DNA of 64,000 nucleotides from CBDBCU01 sp965203435 (GCA_965203435.1 CBDBCU010000002.1:743314-807313); one strand, 5' to 3'; counted from the stretch's first letter, positions 1 to 7,964 are shown. Program-made: numbers and translations. Notes: generated by a model from the sequence alone, not told the origin.

Positions 1-332
1 AGGCCGGCTACCTCGAACTCGCTAATCGCGGCGGGAAACTCGGCGGCCGTCGCATTCATCGCCGCCGCAATGGCATCCACCACCACATTGACCACAAACT
101 CCCCGGTAGCCTCCACATTAGCCAGGGTGTCTTTGGCCTTGGGGACGGCGCGGCGGGAGGAGGAAAAGACAATCGTGGGCGGGTGCGTGGCGGCGACATT
201 GAAAAAGGAATAGGGGGCCAGGTTGGTTACGCCGTCCGGGGACACGGTGGACACAAAGGCGATGGGCCGGGGGACGACCACGCCGGTCAACACCGGGTAA
301 AAGTTGCCAAAAGTCTGCGGATCCAGCTGCAA
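1..332 (-). CDS. Flavin reductase-like FMN-binding protein (3' part beyond window edge)
   Basis: Reading the minus strand from a TTG at 332 gives an open frame to the window edge (about 110 residues). It begins LQLDPQTFGNFYPVLTG and continues with PRPIAFVSTVSPDG, NLAPYSFFNVAATHPPTIVFS and FVVNVV, the pattern of the FMN-binding flavin reductase-like (DIM6/NTAB) family. AGGAGG sits 8 to 9 nt upstream of the TTG (341-346) and supports this start; no ATG lies nearby. Such proteins supply reduced flavin to two-component monooxygenases or act as small flavoproteins. The two LLM-type monooxygenases in this window are plausible users, which is inference. The C-terminus lies outside the window. Confidence 0.75.
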   Translation of the reverse strand, partial: MQLDPQTFGNFYPVLTGVVVPRPIAFVSTVSPDGVTNLAPYSFFNVAATHPPTIVFSSSRRAVPKAKDTLANVEATGEFVVNVVVDAIAAAMNATAAEFPAAISEFEVAG

Positions 333-472
333 GGTTGCGCCTCCTTTTGATGGGGGGATGGGGTATTGTAGCATATCCGGATTCCTGCCCTATAGCATCC
401 ACCCGGTTCAAGGGATATAATGCCCTGACCCTTGACCCCGCCGGGTAAGAAAGGAAGTAAAGGAGGTTTCCC

Positions 473-1489
473 TTGCGGTTCGGCAATCTTTTGGCGATGG
501 TAGTTCTGCTGGCCGGCCTGGCTTTGACCGGGTTGCTGGGGTGCGCGCCGGCCGCCCCCACCAGTACGGCCGTACCTCTTACCGGTGTTGCCGCGGACCG
601 GGCGGCTTTAGATGCCCTTTACCACGCCACCGGCGGGCCGGAGTGGACTAACAACGAGAACTGGCTGAGTGATGAACCACTTGGCACGTGGTACGGGGTT
701 GCCACTAACAGCGAGGGGCGGGTTACAGAGTTGGAATTGGGTTTCCCTAATGGCAACAACCTGACCGGGCCCATCCCGCCAGAGTTGGGCAATCTGTCCA
801 ACCTTGAATCCTTGGTCCTTGACAACAATCAGTTGACCGGGGCCATCCCACTGGAGCTGGGCAATCTGTCCAGCATTGAAGTTCTGATCATTGGCAACAA
901 TCAGCTGACCGGGACTATTCCGCCGGAGCTGAGCAACCTGTCCAACTTTGAATTCTTGGACCTCAACGGTAATCAACTGACCGGGGCTATCCCGCTGGAA
1001 TTGGGAAAGCTGTCTAACCTTGAAGTCCTTGCCCTTGGGGAAAATCGACTGACCGGGCCTATTCCGCCAGAGTTGGGCAACCTGTCCAACCTCGATCTCC
1101 TAGCCCTTAACACAAACCGGCTGACCGGCACTATCCCCCCGGAGTTGGGCAATCTGCCCAAACTTGAATACTTGTACCTTGGCCGAAATCAGCTGACCGG
1201 CACTATCCCCCCGGAGTTGGGCAACCTGTCCAACCTGATAACCTTGTCTCTTAGCCGAAATCAGCTGATCGGCACTGTACCACGGACTTTGGGCAATCTG
1301 TCCAACCTTGAGCGATTGACTCTCCATAACAACCGGTTAACGGGAGAATTGCCTTTAAGCCTTGTGCGGACTGACCTGCGTAGGTTGACGTATGAGGACA
1401 ACGCTGGACTTTGTATGCGGCGGGCGCACCCTATGCAAAGTTGGCGGGTGATTTTTCGTATAGATGGCCCCGATTGCCCGCCCCAGTAA
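473..1489 (+). CDS. Leucine-rich-repeat lipoprotein
   Basis: The 338-residue protein starts at TTG 473 with AGGAGG 10 nt upstream. A signal peptide (RFGNLLAMVVLLAGLALTG) ends in the lipobox LLGC, so it is probably a lipid-anchored surface protein. Residues about 90-290 hold consecutive 24-residue LRRs of the type LTGxIPxELGNLSNLExL, the plant-specific LRR class found in bacterial surface proteins. The repeats are near-identical at DNA level (72-nt period), so copy number may vary. A capping segment with two cysteines (GLCMRR, GPDCPP) closes the protein. Binding partner unknown; a role in protein or surface interaction is inferred from the fold only. Confidence 0.85.
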   Translation: MRFGNLLAMVVLLAGLALTGLLGCAPAAPTSTAVPLTGVAADRAALDALYHATGGPEWTNNENWLSDEPLGTWYGVATNSEGRVTELELGFPNGNNLTGPIPPELGNLSNLESLVLDNNQLTGAIPLELGNLSSIEVLIIGNNQLTGTIPPELSNLSNFEFLDLNGNQLTGAIPLELGKLSNLEVLALGENRLTGPIPPELGNLSNLDLLALNTNRLTGTIPPELGNLPKLEYLYLGRNQLTGTIPPELGNLSNLITLSLSRNQLIGTVPRTLGNLSNLERLTLHNNRLTGELPLSLVRTDLRRLTYEDNAGLCMRRAHPMQSWRVIFRIDGPDCPPQ

Positions 1490-1541
1490 GGTCTCTTGTC
1501 ATCGGATTATACCCCGGAAAATCCGATAATTAAAAGACCCT
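1488..1541. repeat. Family C palindrome, minimal copy
   Basis: An imperfect inverted repeat of about 21 bp overlaps the stop codon of the LRR gene. Its right arm reads AATCCGATAATTAAAAGACC, the same terminus seen at both ends of the larger family C elements at 7721 and 29167. The loop is only about 12 nt. It could also act as a transcription terminator for the LRR gene, but there is no clean T-run. Confidence 0.55.
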
Positions 1542-1561
1542 GCTTAGTGACGCCGGGCTTG

Positions 1562-1589
1562 TTGACAGGGTACGGTTAGGATGTATAAT
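1562..1589 (+). promoter_or_regulatory. Sigma-70-type promoter
   Basis: TTGACA at 1562-1567, a 16-nt spacer and TATAAT at 1584-1589 lie 20 nt upstream of the next gene's start codon. Both hexamers match consensus. The leader would be very short. Confidence 0.75.
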
Positions 1590-1609
1590 GATGCGTGAAA
1601 GGAGGTATT

Positions 1610-2245
1610 ATGAACAGCAAAGACGAGAAACGGGAAAAGCGCCTGAACGCCGAATCTGCCGGGGACGCGAAATTTCCGGTGGTCACTACTTGGGTTATGC
1701 TGGTAAGCGGCGTACTGCTTGCGTTCCTGCTGGGGTTCGTACCGGAGGAGTGGTGGCTGGATGCGGATTCGCCAATCAAAGAAGCCAAAGGACCTTTGTT
1801 GGCTTTGGTAAGCGCCAGTATGGCGTTCGCCACCGTGTTGCTTACGACCAACTACTTGGACAACCATCACAAGGGAGGGGCTTATATCATGACGGGCCTT
1901 GTCGCTTGGATTGCGGTATTCAGCCCCGTCATTAGGTACCCTGATCCCGACCTGATATTTGCGCTATTTACGCTATTGGCAATGACCCCGCTGTTTATAG
2001 CGTTCATCGGGCCGCGGATGTCAAGGATCCCCGGTAAAAAGGTGCCGTTCTACCTTTTGATAGGTGGGGTGGCAATGGTGGCCCTCTCTTTAGTTCTGGC
2101 AACGACCCGGGCCGGGTTGGCGCTGGCACTCTTGGGAATCACCGCGCCGGAATCCGTCATCGCTCTATTGAGCATAGCCGGTGTGGTCTTGTTGGCTTTA
2201 TCTGCCTTATTGTGGTGGCTGGCAAGTCGGGCGGGTAGGCAATAA
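1610..2245 (+). CDS. Uncharacterised multi-pass membrane protein
   Basis: ATG at 1610 follows AAAGGAGGT at 1598-1605 with ideal spacing, giving 211 residues. The in-frame GTG at 1595 lies upstream of that ribosome-binding site and is not a credible start. A short charged N-terminus (MNSKDEKREKRLN) is followed by about six hydrophobic segments, for example VMLVSGVLLAFLLGFV, GLVAWIAVFSPVI and SVIALLSIAGVVLLALSALLWW. I recognise no family. It has its own consensus promoter and stands alone between the LRR lipoprotein and the dioxygenase gene. Confidence 0.7.
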   Translation: MNSKDEKREKRLNAESAGDAKFPVVTTWVMLVSGVLLAFLLGFVPEEWWLDADSPIKEAKGPLLALVSASMAFATVLLTTNYLDNHHKGGAYIMTGLVAWIAVFSPVIRYPDPDLIFALFTLLAMTPLFIAFIGPRMSRIPGKKVPFYLLIGGVAMVALSLVLATTRAGLALALLGITAPESVIALLSIAGVVLLALSALLWWLASRAGRQ

Positions 2246-2358
2246 AACCGATGTAGCCGGGAGGTTTAAGTCTGCTGGTTGACCCAGGCCGGCGACGGCC
2301 GGCCGCGGAAAACCCCGGCCCCCTACCCCCCCAAATCCGCCCCGCAGGAGGCAAGGCT

Positions 2359-3348
2359 ATGGCCGACATCGTATTGGGCTTGGGTTCCTCCCACAGCCCG
2401 CAGCTCAGCACTCCGCCGGATTTGTGGGCGGCTTACGGCGCTGGGGATAAGCGCCATCAGGAATTGTGGGCCGCCGATGGCAAACCCTATTCCTTTGAGG
2501 AACTGCTGGCCACCGCCGACGCCGGCGTCATCGCCAAAGAACTGACCGCCGCCAAGTTTCAGACCCGCTATGCCGCCTGCCAGCAGGCTATCGCCGCCCT
2601 GGGCCGGAAGCTGGACGAAGTGGCCCCCGACCTCATCGTGATGATTGGCGATGACCAGTTGGAATTGTTCAATGACGGCAATATGCCGGCCACCCTGATT
2701 TATTGGGGCGACACTATCCGCAGCTTGCCGCTGGCTATCCCGGCCGATGCCCCGGCCCACCGCAAAGCCAACGCCTGGGGTTGGCATCCGGAGCGGGAAA
2801 TGGACTATCCGGTGGCCGCCGACTTGGGCCGCCATCTGATTGAGTATCTGGTGGAGGAGCAGTTTGATGTAGCCCACGCTCGGTGTCTGCCGGCCGGGCA
2901 GGGGATGGGCCACGCCTTTGGCTACCTGTACCAGCGCATCCTGCGGCAAAAGCCGATCCCGGCCCTGCCGATAATGGTCAACACCTACTATCCGCCCAAC
3001 CAGGTAACGCCGCAGCGCTGCTACCGCCTGGGGCAGGCGGTGCGGGCGGCCATTCAGGAATGGCCGGGTGCGGCCCGGGTAGCGGTAGCGGCCTCCGGAG
3101 GCCTCAGCCACTTCGTCATTGACGAGGATTTGGATAACGCCGTGCTGCAAGCCCTGCAAAACCGGGACAAGGAAACCCTGTTCCAACTGCCGCGGAATCA
3201 GCTGAACTCCGGCAACTCGGAAATCCGCAACTGGATTGCCGCCGCCGGGGCGGTGGAACACTTGGACTTGCAAGTAGTGGACTATGTGCCGTGCTACCGC
3301 TCCCCGGCCGGAACGGGCTGCGCCATGGGCTTTGCGCTGTGGGAGTAA
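2359..3348 (+). CDS. LigB-family extradiol ring-cleavage dioxygenase
   Basis: The 329-residue protein has the LigB (class III extradiol dioxygenase catalytic subunit) layout. MADIVLGLGSSHSPQL places a candidate iron ligand at His12, the position used in LigB of protocatechuate 4,5-dioxygenase. The C-terminal half has the family signature SGGLSHFVIDEDLD and ends in YRSPAGTGCAMGFALW. GCAGGAGGC precedes the ATG. These enzymes open catechol-type rings with O2 using Fe(II). No separate LigA-type small subunit is visible. The Rieske oxygenase 1.1 kb downstream and several other aromatic-degradation genes suit a role in ring cleavage; the substrate is unknown. Confidence 0.8.
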   Translation: MADIVLGLGSSHSPQLSTPPDLWAAYGAGDKRHQELWAADGKPYSFEELLATADAGVIAKELTAAKFQTRYAACQQAIAALGRKLDEVAPDLIVMIGDDQLELFNDGNMPATLIYWGDTIRSLPLAIPADAPAHRKANAWGWHPEREMDYPVAADLGRHLIEYLVEEQFDVAHARCLPAGQGMGHAFGYLYQRILRQKPIPALPIMVNTYYPPNQVTPQRCYRLGQAVRAAIQEWPGAARVAVAASGGLSHFVIDEDLDNAVLQALQNRDKETLFQLPRNQLNSGNSEIRNWIAAAGAVEHLDLQVVDYVPCYRSPAGTGCAMGFALWE

Positions 3349-3463
3349 ATAGTGGTTGGGGTGTAGCTCGGAGAGCAAGGCAATCGTCCCGGGCCATCGC
3401 AGCATATTGCGCCGTAATAACTGTTCAGGCTGCGATTGCCCGGTTAAAGCGGCCGCGCCCCCC

Positions 3464-3492
3464 TTGACAACCGCCGGCCGCCCCTATACAAT
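3464..3492 (+). promoter_or_regulatory. Sigma-70-type promoter
   Basis: TTGACA at 3464-3469, a 17-nt spacer and TACAAT at 3487-3492 lie 45 nt upstream of the small gene at 3538. Spacing is optimal. Confidence 0.75.
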
Positions 3493-3537
3493 CCGGCTTC
3501 CTGGCAAGTGTGATTCCGATTATTAAATCAGGAGAGT

Positions 3538-3714
3538 ATGCCGAAGGACGAGCAAAACCCTCCCGAGCGGCCCAAGATCTACGTGACCCGGAGGGGCGAG
3601 CGCTACGTCAAGGCCGATGAGCTGCTGCGGAGCAAGCGCGGCCGGGCGCAGCTCGAGAAAATGAAAAAGTTCGCGGCTTGGATGAAAGCCAGGGAACAGG
3701 AAAAGTCCGCCTAA
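3538..3714 (+). CDS. Small basic hypothetical protein, 58 aa
   Basis: An ATG preceded by CAGGAGAGT opens a 58-residue frame beginning MPKDEQNPPERPKIYVTRRG and rich in Lys and Arg (LRSKRGRAQLEKMKKFAAWMK). It has a consensus promoter and a good ribosome-binding site, and it lies 40 nt upstream of the membrane protein gene at 3755, so the two probably form an operon. The charge pattern suggests a nucleic-acid- or membrane-associated helix, but I recognise no family. Confidence 0.6.
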   Translation: MPKDEQNPPERPKIYVTRRGERYVKADELLRSKRGRAQLEKMKKFAAWMKAREQEKSA

Positions 3715-3754
3715 AGGCGTCGTTCCCGCCAGACCTTCCGCAGGAGGAGCCCTT

Positions 3755-4462
3755 ATGGGCCTGGGCTTGTTGCTGATCCCCGCCATTGGGGGATATTGGT
3801 TTTTAACCCACTTCAACTATACCCGGTACCAAGCGGCCCGGGACTCCGGCTATCATGTCCTTTTCCGCTCCGCTTTTGCGGGATTGGTGCTTTTTGTCTT
3901 GGCTTACGGGATTGTCCTGTTGCTGGACTACTTGCTCCCGCAACTTGGCGACCGCTGGGACAGCTATGTCCCGATCTCTTACTCCGCGCCCGCTGTTTTG
4001 AGCGTACTTCTGGGGGTTCTACTGCCCGGGGTTGCCAACCGTTTCTTTGACGAGGAAGCGGCCGCTCTGAAAGTGGCCCGGGACAACGGCGATTTGGTAG
4101 AACTACTGATTGCCGACTCCATTGCCGACCAAAAGCTGGTCGAGCTTTCCTTGAGAAACGGCAAATCGTACATTGGCTTGGGTTTGGTCAGCGGTATCGG
4201 AAAAAGTGGCGATGCCGATATAATAATTGTTCCGCTGGCCAGCGGCTATCGGCACAAGGACACCCAAGAATTGGCAATCACCACTTATTATTCTCCGGTG
4301 ATTGACCAAGCATCGGATTCCTTGGGACTGAGCTATCAGGATTTCCGCATCGTAATTCCGATGTCCGAAATAGTTTCCGCCCGCCTTTTCTTTCCCGAAG
4401 CCTACGAACTCTTTCAGGAAACGGACGAAACCGCCCCGGACGAGACGCCGGACAGCCGTTAG
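3755..4462 (+). CDS. Membrane protein with C-terminal soluble domain, unknown function
   Basis: The 235-residue protein starts at an ATG behind GCAGGAGGAG. Three hydrophobic stretches lie in the first 100 residues (LGLLLIPAIGGYWFL, AFAGLVLFVLAYGIVLLLDYLL, APAVLSVLLGVLLPGVA). A soluble domain of about 130 residues follows, with beta-rich text such as LVELSLRNGKSYIGLGLV and ADIIIVPLASGY, and an acidic tail (ETDETAPDETPD). The small basic gene ends 40 nt before it. I cannot assign a family. Confidence 0.7.
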   Translation: MGLGLLLIPAIGGYWFLTHFNYTRYQAARDSGYHVLFRSAFAGLVLFVLAYGIVLLLDYLLPQLGDRWDSYVPISYSAPAVLSVLLGVLLPGVANRFFDEEAAALKVARDNGDLVELLIADSIADQKLVELSLRNGKSYIGLGLVSGIGKSGDADIIIVPLASGYRHKDTQELAITTYYSPVIDQASDSLGLSYQDFRIVIPMSEIVSARLFFPEAYELFQETDETAPDETPDSR

Positions 4463-4501
4463 ACCGGAATATACTATCCCCAAAAGGAGCCGCTCACAAA
4501 A

Positions 4502-5782
4502 ATGCTCTCCCACGCCGACAACGAAACTTTAACCCGCACCAACGCCGGTACCCCTATGGGCCGGCTGCTGCGCTGCTACTGGATTCCCGCCCTGCTGTCC
4601 GCCGAACTGCCCGAGCCGGACGGGCCGCCGGTACGGGTGCGCCTGCTGGGGGAGGATCTGGTGTCGTTCCGGGACAGCGGCGGCCAGGTCGGCCTGCTAG
4701 ACGAGTTCTGCCCCCACCGCCTGGCCTCCCTGTTTCTGGGGCGCAACGAGGCCGGCGGCCTGCGCTGCGTCTATCACGGCTGGAAGTTCGACGCTACCGG
4801 CCAGTGCTTGGATATGATGAACGAACCGCCAGCCAGCGACTATCCGGCCAAAGTGAAAACCACCGCCTATCCCACTTTGGAACAGGGCGGCGTGGTTTGG
4901 GCTTATCTGGGCGATCCGGCCCAGCGGCCGCCGCCGCCCAACTTCGAGTGGACACAAGTTCCGGCCAGCCACCGCCGGGTGTCCAAAAACCGGCAGGGCT
5001 GCAACTGGCTGCAAGCCCTGGAGGGCGGTATCGACACCGCCCACGCCCCCATCCTGCACCGCACCCTCACTCCCGACACCGCCAAAGCCGGCATCGGCAT
5101 CAACACTGACTTTGTCCAGGGCGGCGCGCCGGCCCTGGAAGTGGACAACACCGACTACGGCTATCGCTATGTGGGTATCCGCGCCCTGGGCGCCCGCGGC
5201 AACTTCGTCCGCGCCTACCAGTATATAATGCCCTTTCACCAGATGCGCCCCCGCCAGTCCGGCTACAAGGGACAGGCGGCCCAGCAAGTCATCGCCGGCC
5301 ACGCCTGGGTGCCGATGGACGATGAAAACTGCATGATTTACAACTGGGTCTATAGCTACGGCCCGGAGCCGATAACCGATGCCGAATGGGCGGAGATGGA
5401 GCGGGGCTACGGCCGCGGCCCGGGGCAGCTGACCGCCGACTATCGCAGCCTTGGCAACCGGGAAAATGACTGGCTGATTGACCGGCAGACGCAGAAGTAC
5501 GAAACCTTTACCGGCATTGACGGCATCAACGCCCAGGATGTGGCGGTGCAGGAAAGTATGGGGGCCATTGTGGACCGCACCCGGGAAAACCTGACCCGCA
5601 GCGATCTGGCTATCGTCCAGGCTCGCCGCCGGCTGCTCCAGGCCGTGGCCACGGTAGCCGATGGCGGGACGCCGCCGGGCGTAGCCCCCACCTACTACAA
5701 CGCCCGGGCCATTGAGCAAATCCTGCCCCCCGGCGCAGACTGGCGGGCGGCGATGCTAGATTCGCTGCACCCGGGCGGCTAG
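4502..5782 (+). CDS. Rieske-type ring-hydroxylating oxygenase, alpha-subunit-like
   Basis: The 426-residue protein carries a Rieske [2Fe-2S] site, C70-x-H72 (EFCPHRL) and C89-x2-H92 (CVYHGW), spaced 16 residues apart. The mononuclear iron site follows at D178-x2-H181-x4-H186 within LEGGIDTAHAPILH. The layout matches phthalate/vanillate-type single-alpha Rieske oxygenases rather than two-subunit naphthalene-type enzymes. It would hydroxylate or demethylate an aromatic acid with electrons from a separate reductase, and none is adjacent. AAAAGGAGCC precedes the ATG. The LigB-like gene upstream could act on its product; this is inferred from position only. Confidence 0.85.
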   Translation: MLSHADNETLTRTNAGTPMGRLLRCYWIPALLSAELPEPDGPPVRVRLLGEDLVSFRDSGGQVGLLDEFCPHRLASLFLGRNEAGGLRCVYHGWKFDATGQCLDMMNEPPASDYPAKVKTTAYPTLEQGGVVWAYLGDPAQRPPPPNFEWTQVPASHRRVSKNRQGCNWLQALEGGIDTAHAPILHRTLTPDTAKAGIGINTDFVQGGAPALEVDNTDYGYRYVGIRALGARGNFVRAYQYIMPFHQMRPRQSGYKGQAAQQVIAGHAWVPMDDENCMIYNWVYSYGPEPITDAEWAEMERGYGRGPGQLTADYRSLGNRENDWLIDRQTQKYETFTGIDGINAQDVAVQESMGAIVDRTRENLTRSDLAIVQARRRLLQAVATVADGGTPPGVAPTYYNARAIEQILPPGADWRAAMLDSLHPGG

Positions 5783-5799
5783 ACCGGCGCGCTGTGGGG

Positions 5800-6180
5800 T
5801 TAAGAACTTGGGATTAACGCCGCCGGCTGTTGCAGCAACACTTCCTGGTCGATCCGCAAAAGCTGATGCAGGGCGTCCGCCGCCTCCGGGGTGATGACGC
5901 AACGGCCGGCCATTACCGCATCGACTCGTTCCCGGCTGCCAAATATGGGAATCAGGTCATCCTCGCTCAAATCGAGATCCTCCAACCGCGCTTGGATGGC
6001 TCCGGCCGGCGTCGGCTTGCCCATAGGATAGTGGATGGCCTCGTATTCCTGGATCAGCTTGGACAAGGCATCCAGTTCGGCGGATTCCGGGGTTCCCTCC
6101 GCAGCGCGCAAAAGCGGGCCGACGCGCGCCAACGCCGCGTCCAGGTCGTCGTCATTGTTAATCGCGGTGATTTGCGGCAT
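5800..6180 (-). CDS. HigA-like antitoxin, orphan third copy
   Basis: The 126-residue protein begins MPQITAINNDDDLDAALARV. Residues about 50-115 follow the HigA pattern: IHYPMGKPTPAGAIQARLEDL, LSEDDLIPIFGSRERVDAVMAG and ITPEAADALHQLL, a degenerate XRE-type helix-turn-helix. It is the last gene of a five-gene minus-strand array. Its start lies 12 nt past the stop of the preceding antitoxin, and it has no toxin of its own. It is a paralogue of the proteins at 6193 and 6947. It may cross-neutralise, repress the operon, or be a leftover of duplication. Confidence 0.7.
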   Translation of the reverse strand: MPQITAINNDDDLDAALARVGPLLRAAEGTPESAELDALSKLIQEYEAIHYPMGKPTPAGAIQARLEDLDLSEDDLIPIFGSRERVDAVMAGRCVITPEAADALHQLLRIDQEVLLQQPAALIPSS

Positions 6181-6192
6181 TGCTAAACCTCC

Positions 6193-6579
6193 CTAGATAT
6201 TGGGAACAGCCCCCGCCGCCTGCGGCAGCAGGTCGCGCACATCAATATCCAGCAGCTCGTACAGCGCGGCCGCCATTGCCGGGGTAACTTCCTGCTGGCC
6301 GGCCAGTACCGCGTCCACCGTTTCCCGATTGCCGAGGGCGGGAATCAGAGCCTCCGGGGGCAAAGCCAGCCGCTCCAGTTCGTACTCAATAAAAGCGCCC
6401 GGCGGCGGGTCGGGAATGGGATAATGGAGGTCCTCGTAGGCCGCTACTACATCGGCCAAGGCCGCCAATTCATCCCCTTGCGGAGTGCCGGGTTCAGAGT
6501 CGAAAAGAACGTACAGCCGGGCCAAGGCCCGCTGATATTCCGCCTCGGTAAGAATCGCCTGGAGCTGAACCTTTGCCAT
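6193..6579 (-). CDS. HigA-like antitoxin, copy 1
   Basis: The 128-residue protein starts at ATG 6579 behind GAGGTGCAAGGGCA. It has the array's antitoxin layout, with an N-terminal helical part, then LHYPIPDPPPGAFIEYELERL, LIPALGNRETVDAVLAGQQEVTPAMAAALYELL. The central segment GQQEVTPAMAAALYELL is almost identical to that of copy 2 at 6947, so the copies diverged recently. Its 5' end lies inside the C-terminal extension of the toxin gene upstream. HigA proteins bind and silence HigB and autorepress the operon. Confidence 0.75.
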   Translation of the reverse strand: MAKVQLQAILTEAEYQRALARLYVLFDSEPGTPQGDELAALADVVAAYEDLHYPIPDPPPGAFIEYELERLALPPEALIPALGNRETVDAVLAGQQEVTPAMAAALYELLDIDVRDLLPQAAGAVPNI

Positions 6580-6878
6580 TGCCCTTGCACCTCCTCGGCG
6601 TTGATGCGGTCGTATTCGGCGTGAGTGCCGACAAACCGTATGAATACCAGTCCGTTGCCGTAGTCAATCCGCACTACCAGACGGTAGGCATTGCCTTTGA
6701 CACGAAAGACTACCCGGTTGTTTCGGAGAATGCTGGCGTCAGCGTAGCGCATCCGGACTTCGGCGGGGTTGCGCCAAGTAGCGCGCAGAGCCGTTTTCCA
6801 CCAGCCTTGCAATCCCTCCTCAGCCTCCGGATGCCACCGCCAGAAGGCCCGCAGCGTCCCCTTGGCAAAGACCCGCAT
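6447..6878 (-). CDS. HigB-like mRNA-interferase toxin with run-on C-terminus
   Basis: The first 97 or so residues follow HigB: MRVFAKGTLRAFWRWHPEAE, ASILRNNRVVFRVKGNAYRL, FVGTHAEYDRINAEEV. HigB toxins cut mRNA on ribosomes. In the sister toxin at 7347 the same point (DRINALEV) is followed by TAA; here the codon is CAA. The frame runs on for 46 more residues, to 6447, overlapping the antitoxin gene by 133 nt. The overlap also holds the antitoxin's ribosome-binding site. Either the extension is tolerated, or it has inactivated the toxin. The start ATG is taken by analogy with the sister copy. Confidence 0.7.
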   Translation of the reverse strand: MRVFAKGTLRAFWRWHPEAEEGLQGWWKTALRATWRNPAEVRMRYADASILRNNRVVFRVKGNAYRLVVRIDYGNGLVFIRFVGTHAEYDRINAEEVQGQWQRFSSRRFLPRRNISGPWPGCTFFSTLNPALRKGMNWRPWPM

Positions 6879-6946
6879 ACACCCCCTCTCCGCTTGGAGG
6901 ATTTACTGCGCGGACTTGCCTCCAAGTCTAAACCCGCCCGGCCCCA

Positions 6947-7345
6947 TCAGGAACCAGCAACCCCTGCCGCCGCCGGCAGCAGGTCGCGCACATCGATAGC
7001 CAGCAGCTCGTACAGAGCGGCCGCCATTGCCGGGGTAACTTCCTGCTGGCCGGCCAGCACCGCAACCACCGTTTCCCGGCTGCCCAGGACCGGAACCAGA
7101 TCCTCCTCCGTCAAACCCAGGGCGTCCATACGCCCCTGAACTCGGCCGGCCGGCGTCGGCTCGTCCATAGGACAGTGGATGTCCTCGTAGGCAAACACCA
7201 GGTCGGCAATGGCGTTCAGCTCCTGGTACTCGGGATGGTCCGGCCCGGCATTCAGAATATCCGGGTTGGCCTTAAACAGTTCGTCAACCCGGGCCACGGC
7301 GGCCGCCAGGTCGTCGTCATTATTGACTGCCGTGATTTTCGCCAT
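6947..7345 (-). CDS. HigA-like antitoxin, copy 2
   Basis: The start is ATG 7345 (MAKITAVNNDDDLAAAVARV), 1 nt after the stop of the toxin gene. The longer frame from 7405 reads back through the toxin and is not credible. The 132-residue protein has the same antitoxin layout as its neighbours (IHCPMDEPTPAGRVQGRMDA, LVPVLGSRETVVAVLAGQQE). Toxin-first order with near-zero spacing is the normal higBA arrangement, and this is the intact pair of the array. Confidence 0.8.
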   Translation of the reverse strand: MAKITAVNNDDDLAAAVARVDELFKANPDILNAGPDHPEYQELNAIADLVFAYEDIHCPMDEPTPAGRVQGRMDALGLTEEDLVPVLGSRETVVAVLAGQQEVTPAMAAALYELLAIDVRDLLPAAAGVAGS

Positions 7346-7346
7346 G

Positions 7347-7640
7347 TTAAACCTCCAAGGCGTTGATGCGGTCATATTCGGCATGAGTGCCGACGAACAG
7401 CACATAGACCCGCTTCAGCTGGTAGTCTATCCGCGCCACCAGGCGGTAGTTGTTGCCCCGGATGTTAAAGACAACTCGGTTGTCGCCGAGGATGCTGGCA
7501 CTGGGATAATCCGCCTTGAGCTGCGGCGGCGATTCCCAATCGGCGCGCTCCACCCGGTCGTACCAACCCTCCAAAGCCCGGGCGGAATCCGGATGCCGCC
7601 GCCAGAACGCCCGCAGCGTCCCCTTGGTAAAAACCCGCAT
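7347..7640 (-). CDS. HigB-like mRNA-interferase toxin, intact copy
   Basis: The 97-residue protein begins MRVFTKGTLRAFWRRHPDSA and ends THAEYDRINALEV, normal HigB length. Conserved family features are visible: the basic N-terminus, VVFNIRGNNYRLVARIDY and the FVGTHAEYD end. It is first in the minus-strand array and is translationally coupled to the antitoxin that begins 1 nt after its stop. It is closely related to the extended toxin at 6447. Confidence 0.8.
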   Translation of the reverse strand: MRVFTKGTLRAFWRRHPDSARALEGWYDRVERADWESPPQLKADYPSASILGDNRVVFNIRGNNYRLVARIDYQLKRVYVLFVGTHAEYDRINALEV

Positions 7641-7720
7641 AAAACTCCAAGTCTATGGGGGATTTGCCGCCACCAATGCCCCGTAATCCTAGCCCATATA
7701 ATATCACACCCCCGCCGCCC

Positions 7721-7852
7721 AGGGCTTTTCAATTATCCGCCGAGACCCTTATCATCCCGTTCCCTCTGATCTGGTCGCAAATTTGCTTGGCGGTGCTGCA
7801 AGATCGCCACGAACGGATTTGTTGGGATATAATCCAACAATTAATAAACCCG
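7721..7852. repeat. Family C palindromic element
   Basis: About 130 bp bounded by related inverted termini: AGGGCTTTTCAATTATC on the left and ACAATTAATAAACCCGGG on the right. The interior resembles the element at 29167, including TTTGCTTGGCGG and GAACGGATTT. Read on the minus strand, both elements can encode a similar short C-terminal peptide. The element fills most of the 324-nt gap between the toxin array and the next plus-strand gene. Confidence 0.6.
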
Positions 7853-7964
7853 GGTGAACTGTGCCGGTTGACTTGTCAAGGTATTGTCCGACGCTTTAAT
7901 ATAGGCAACCAGTTCCCACCAGGCGCAGCAACCCTTATCCGCGGTGGGCAAAGGGAGGATTTTT

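Noticed and set aside
3360..3445. tRNA-like D-arm text (GTAGCTCGGAGAGC) after the dioxygenase gene
   Set aside because: The D-loop is too short and there is no T-arm or matching acceptor stem; an inverted GGCAATCG/CGATTGCC pair explains the symmetry.
6879..7139. Plus-strand frames across the toxin-antitoxin array
   Set aside because: They are shadows of the antitoxin genes on the opposite strand; repeated peptides there only mirror the HigA duplication.
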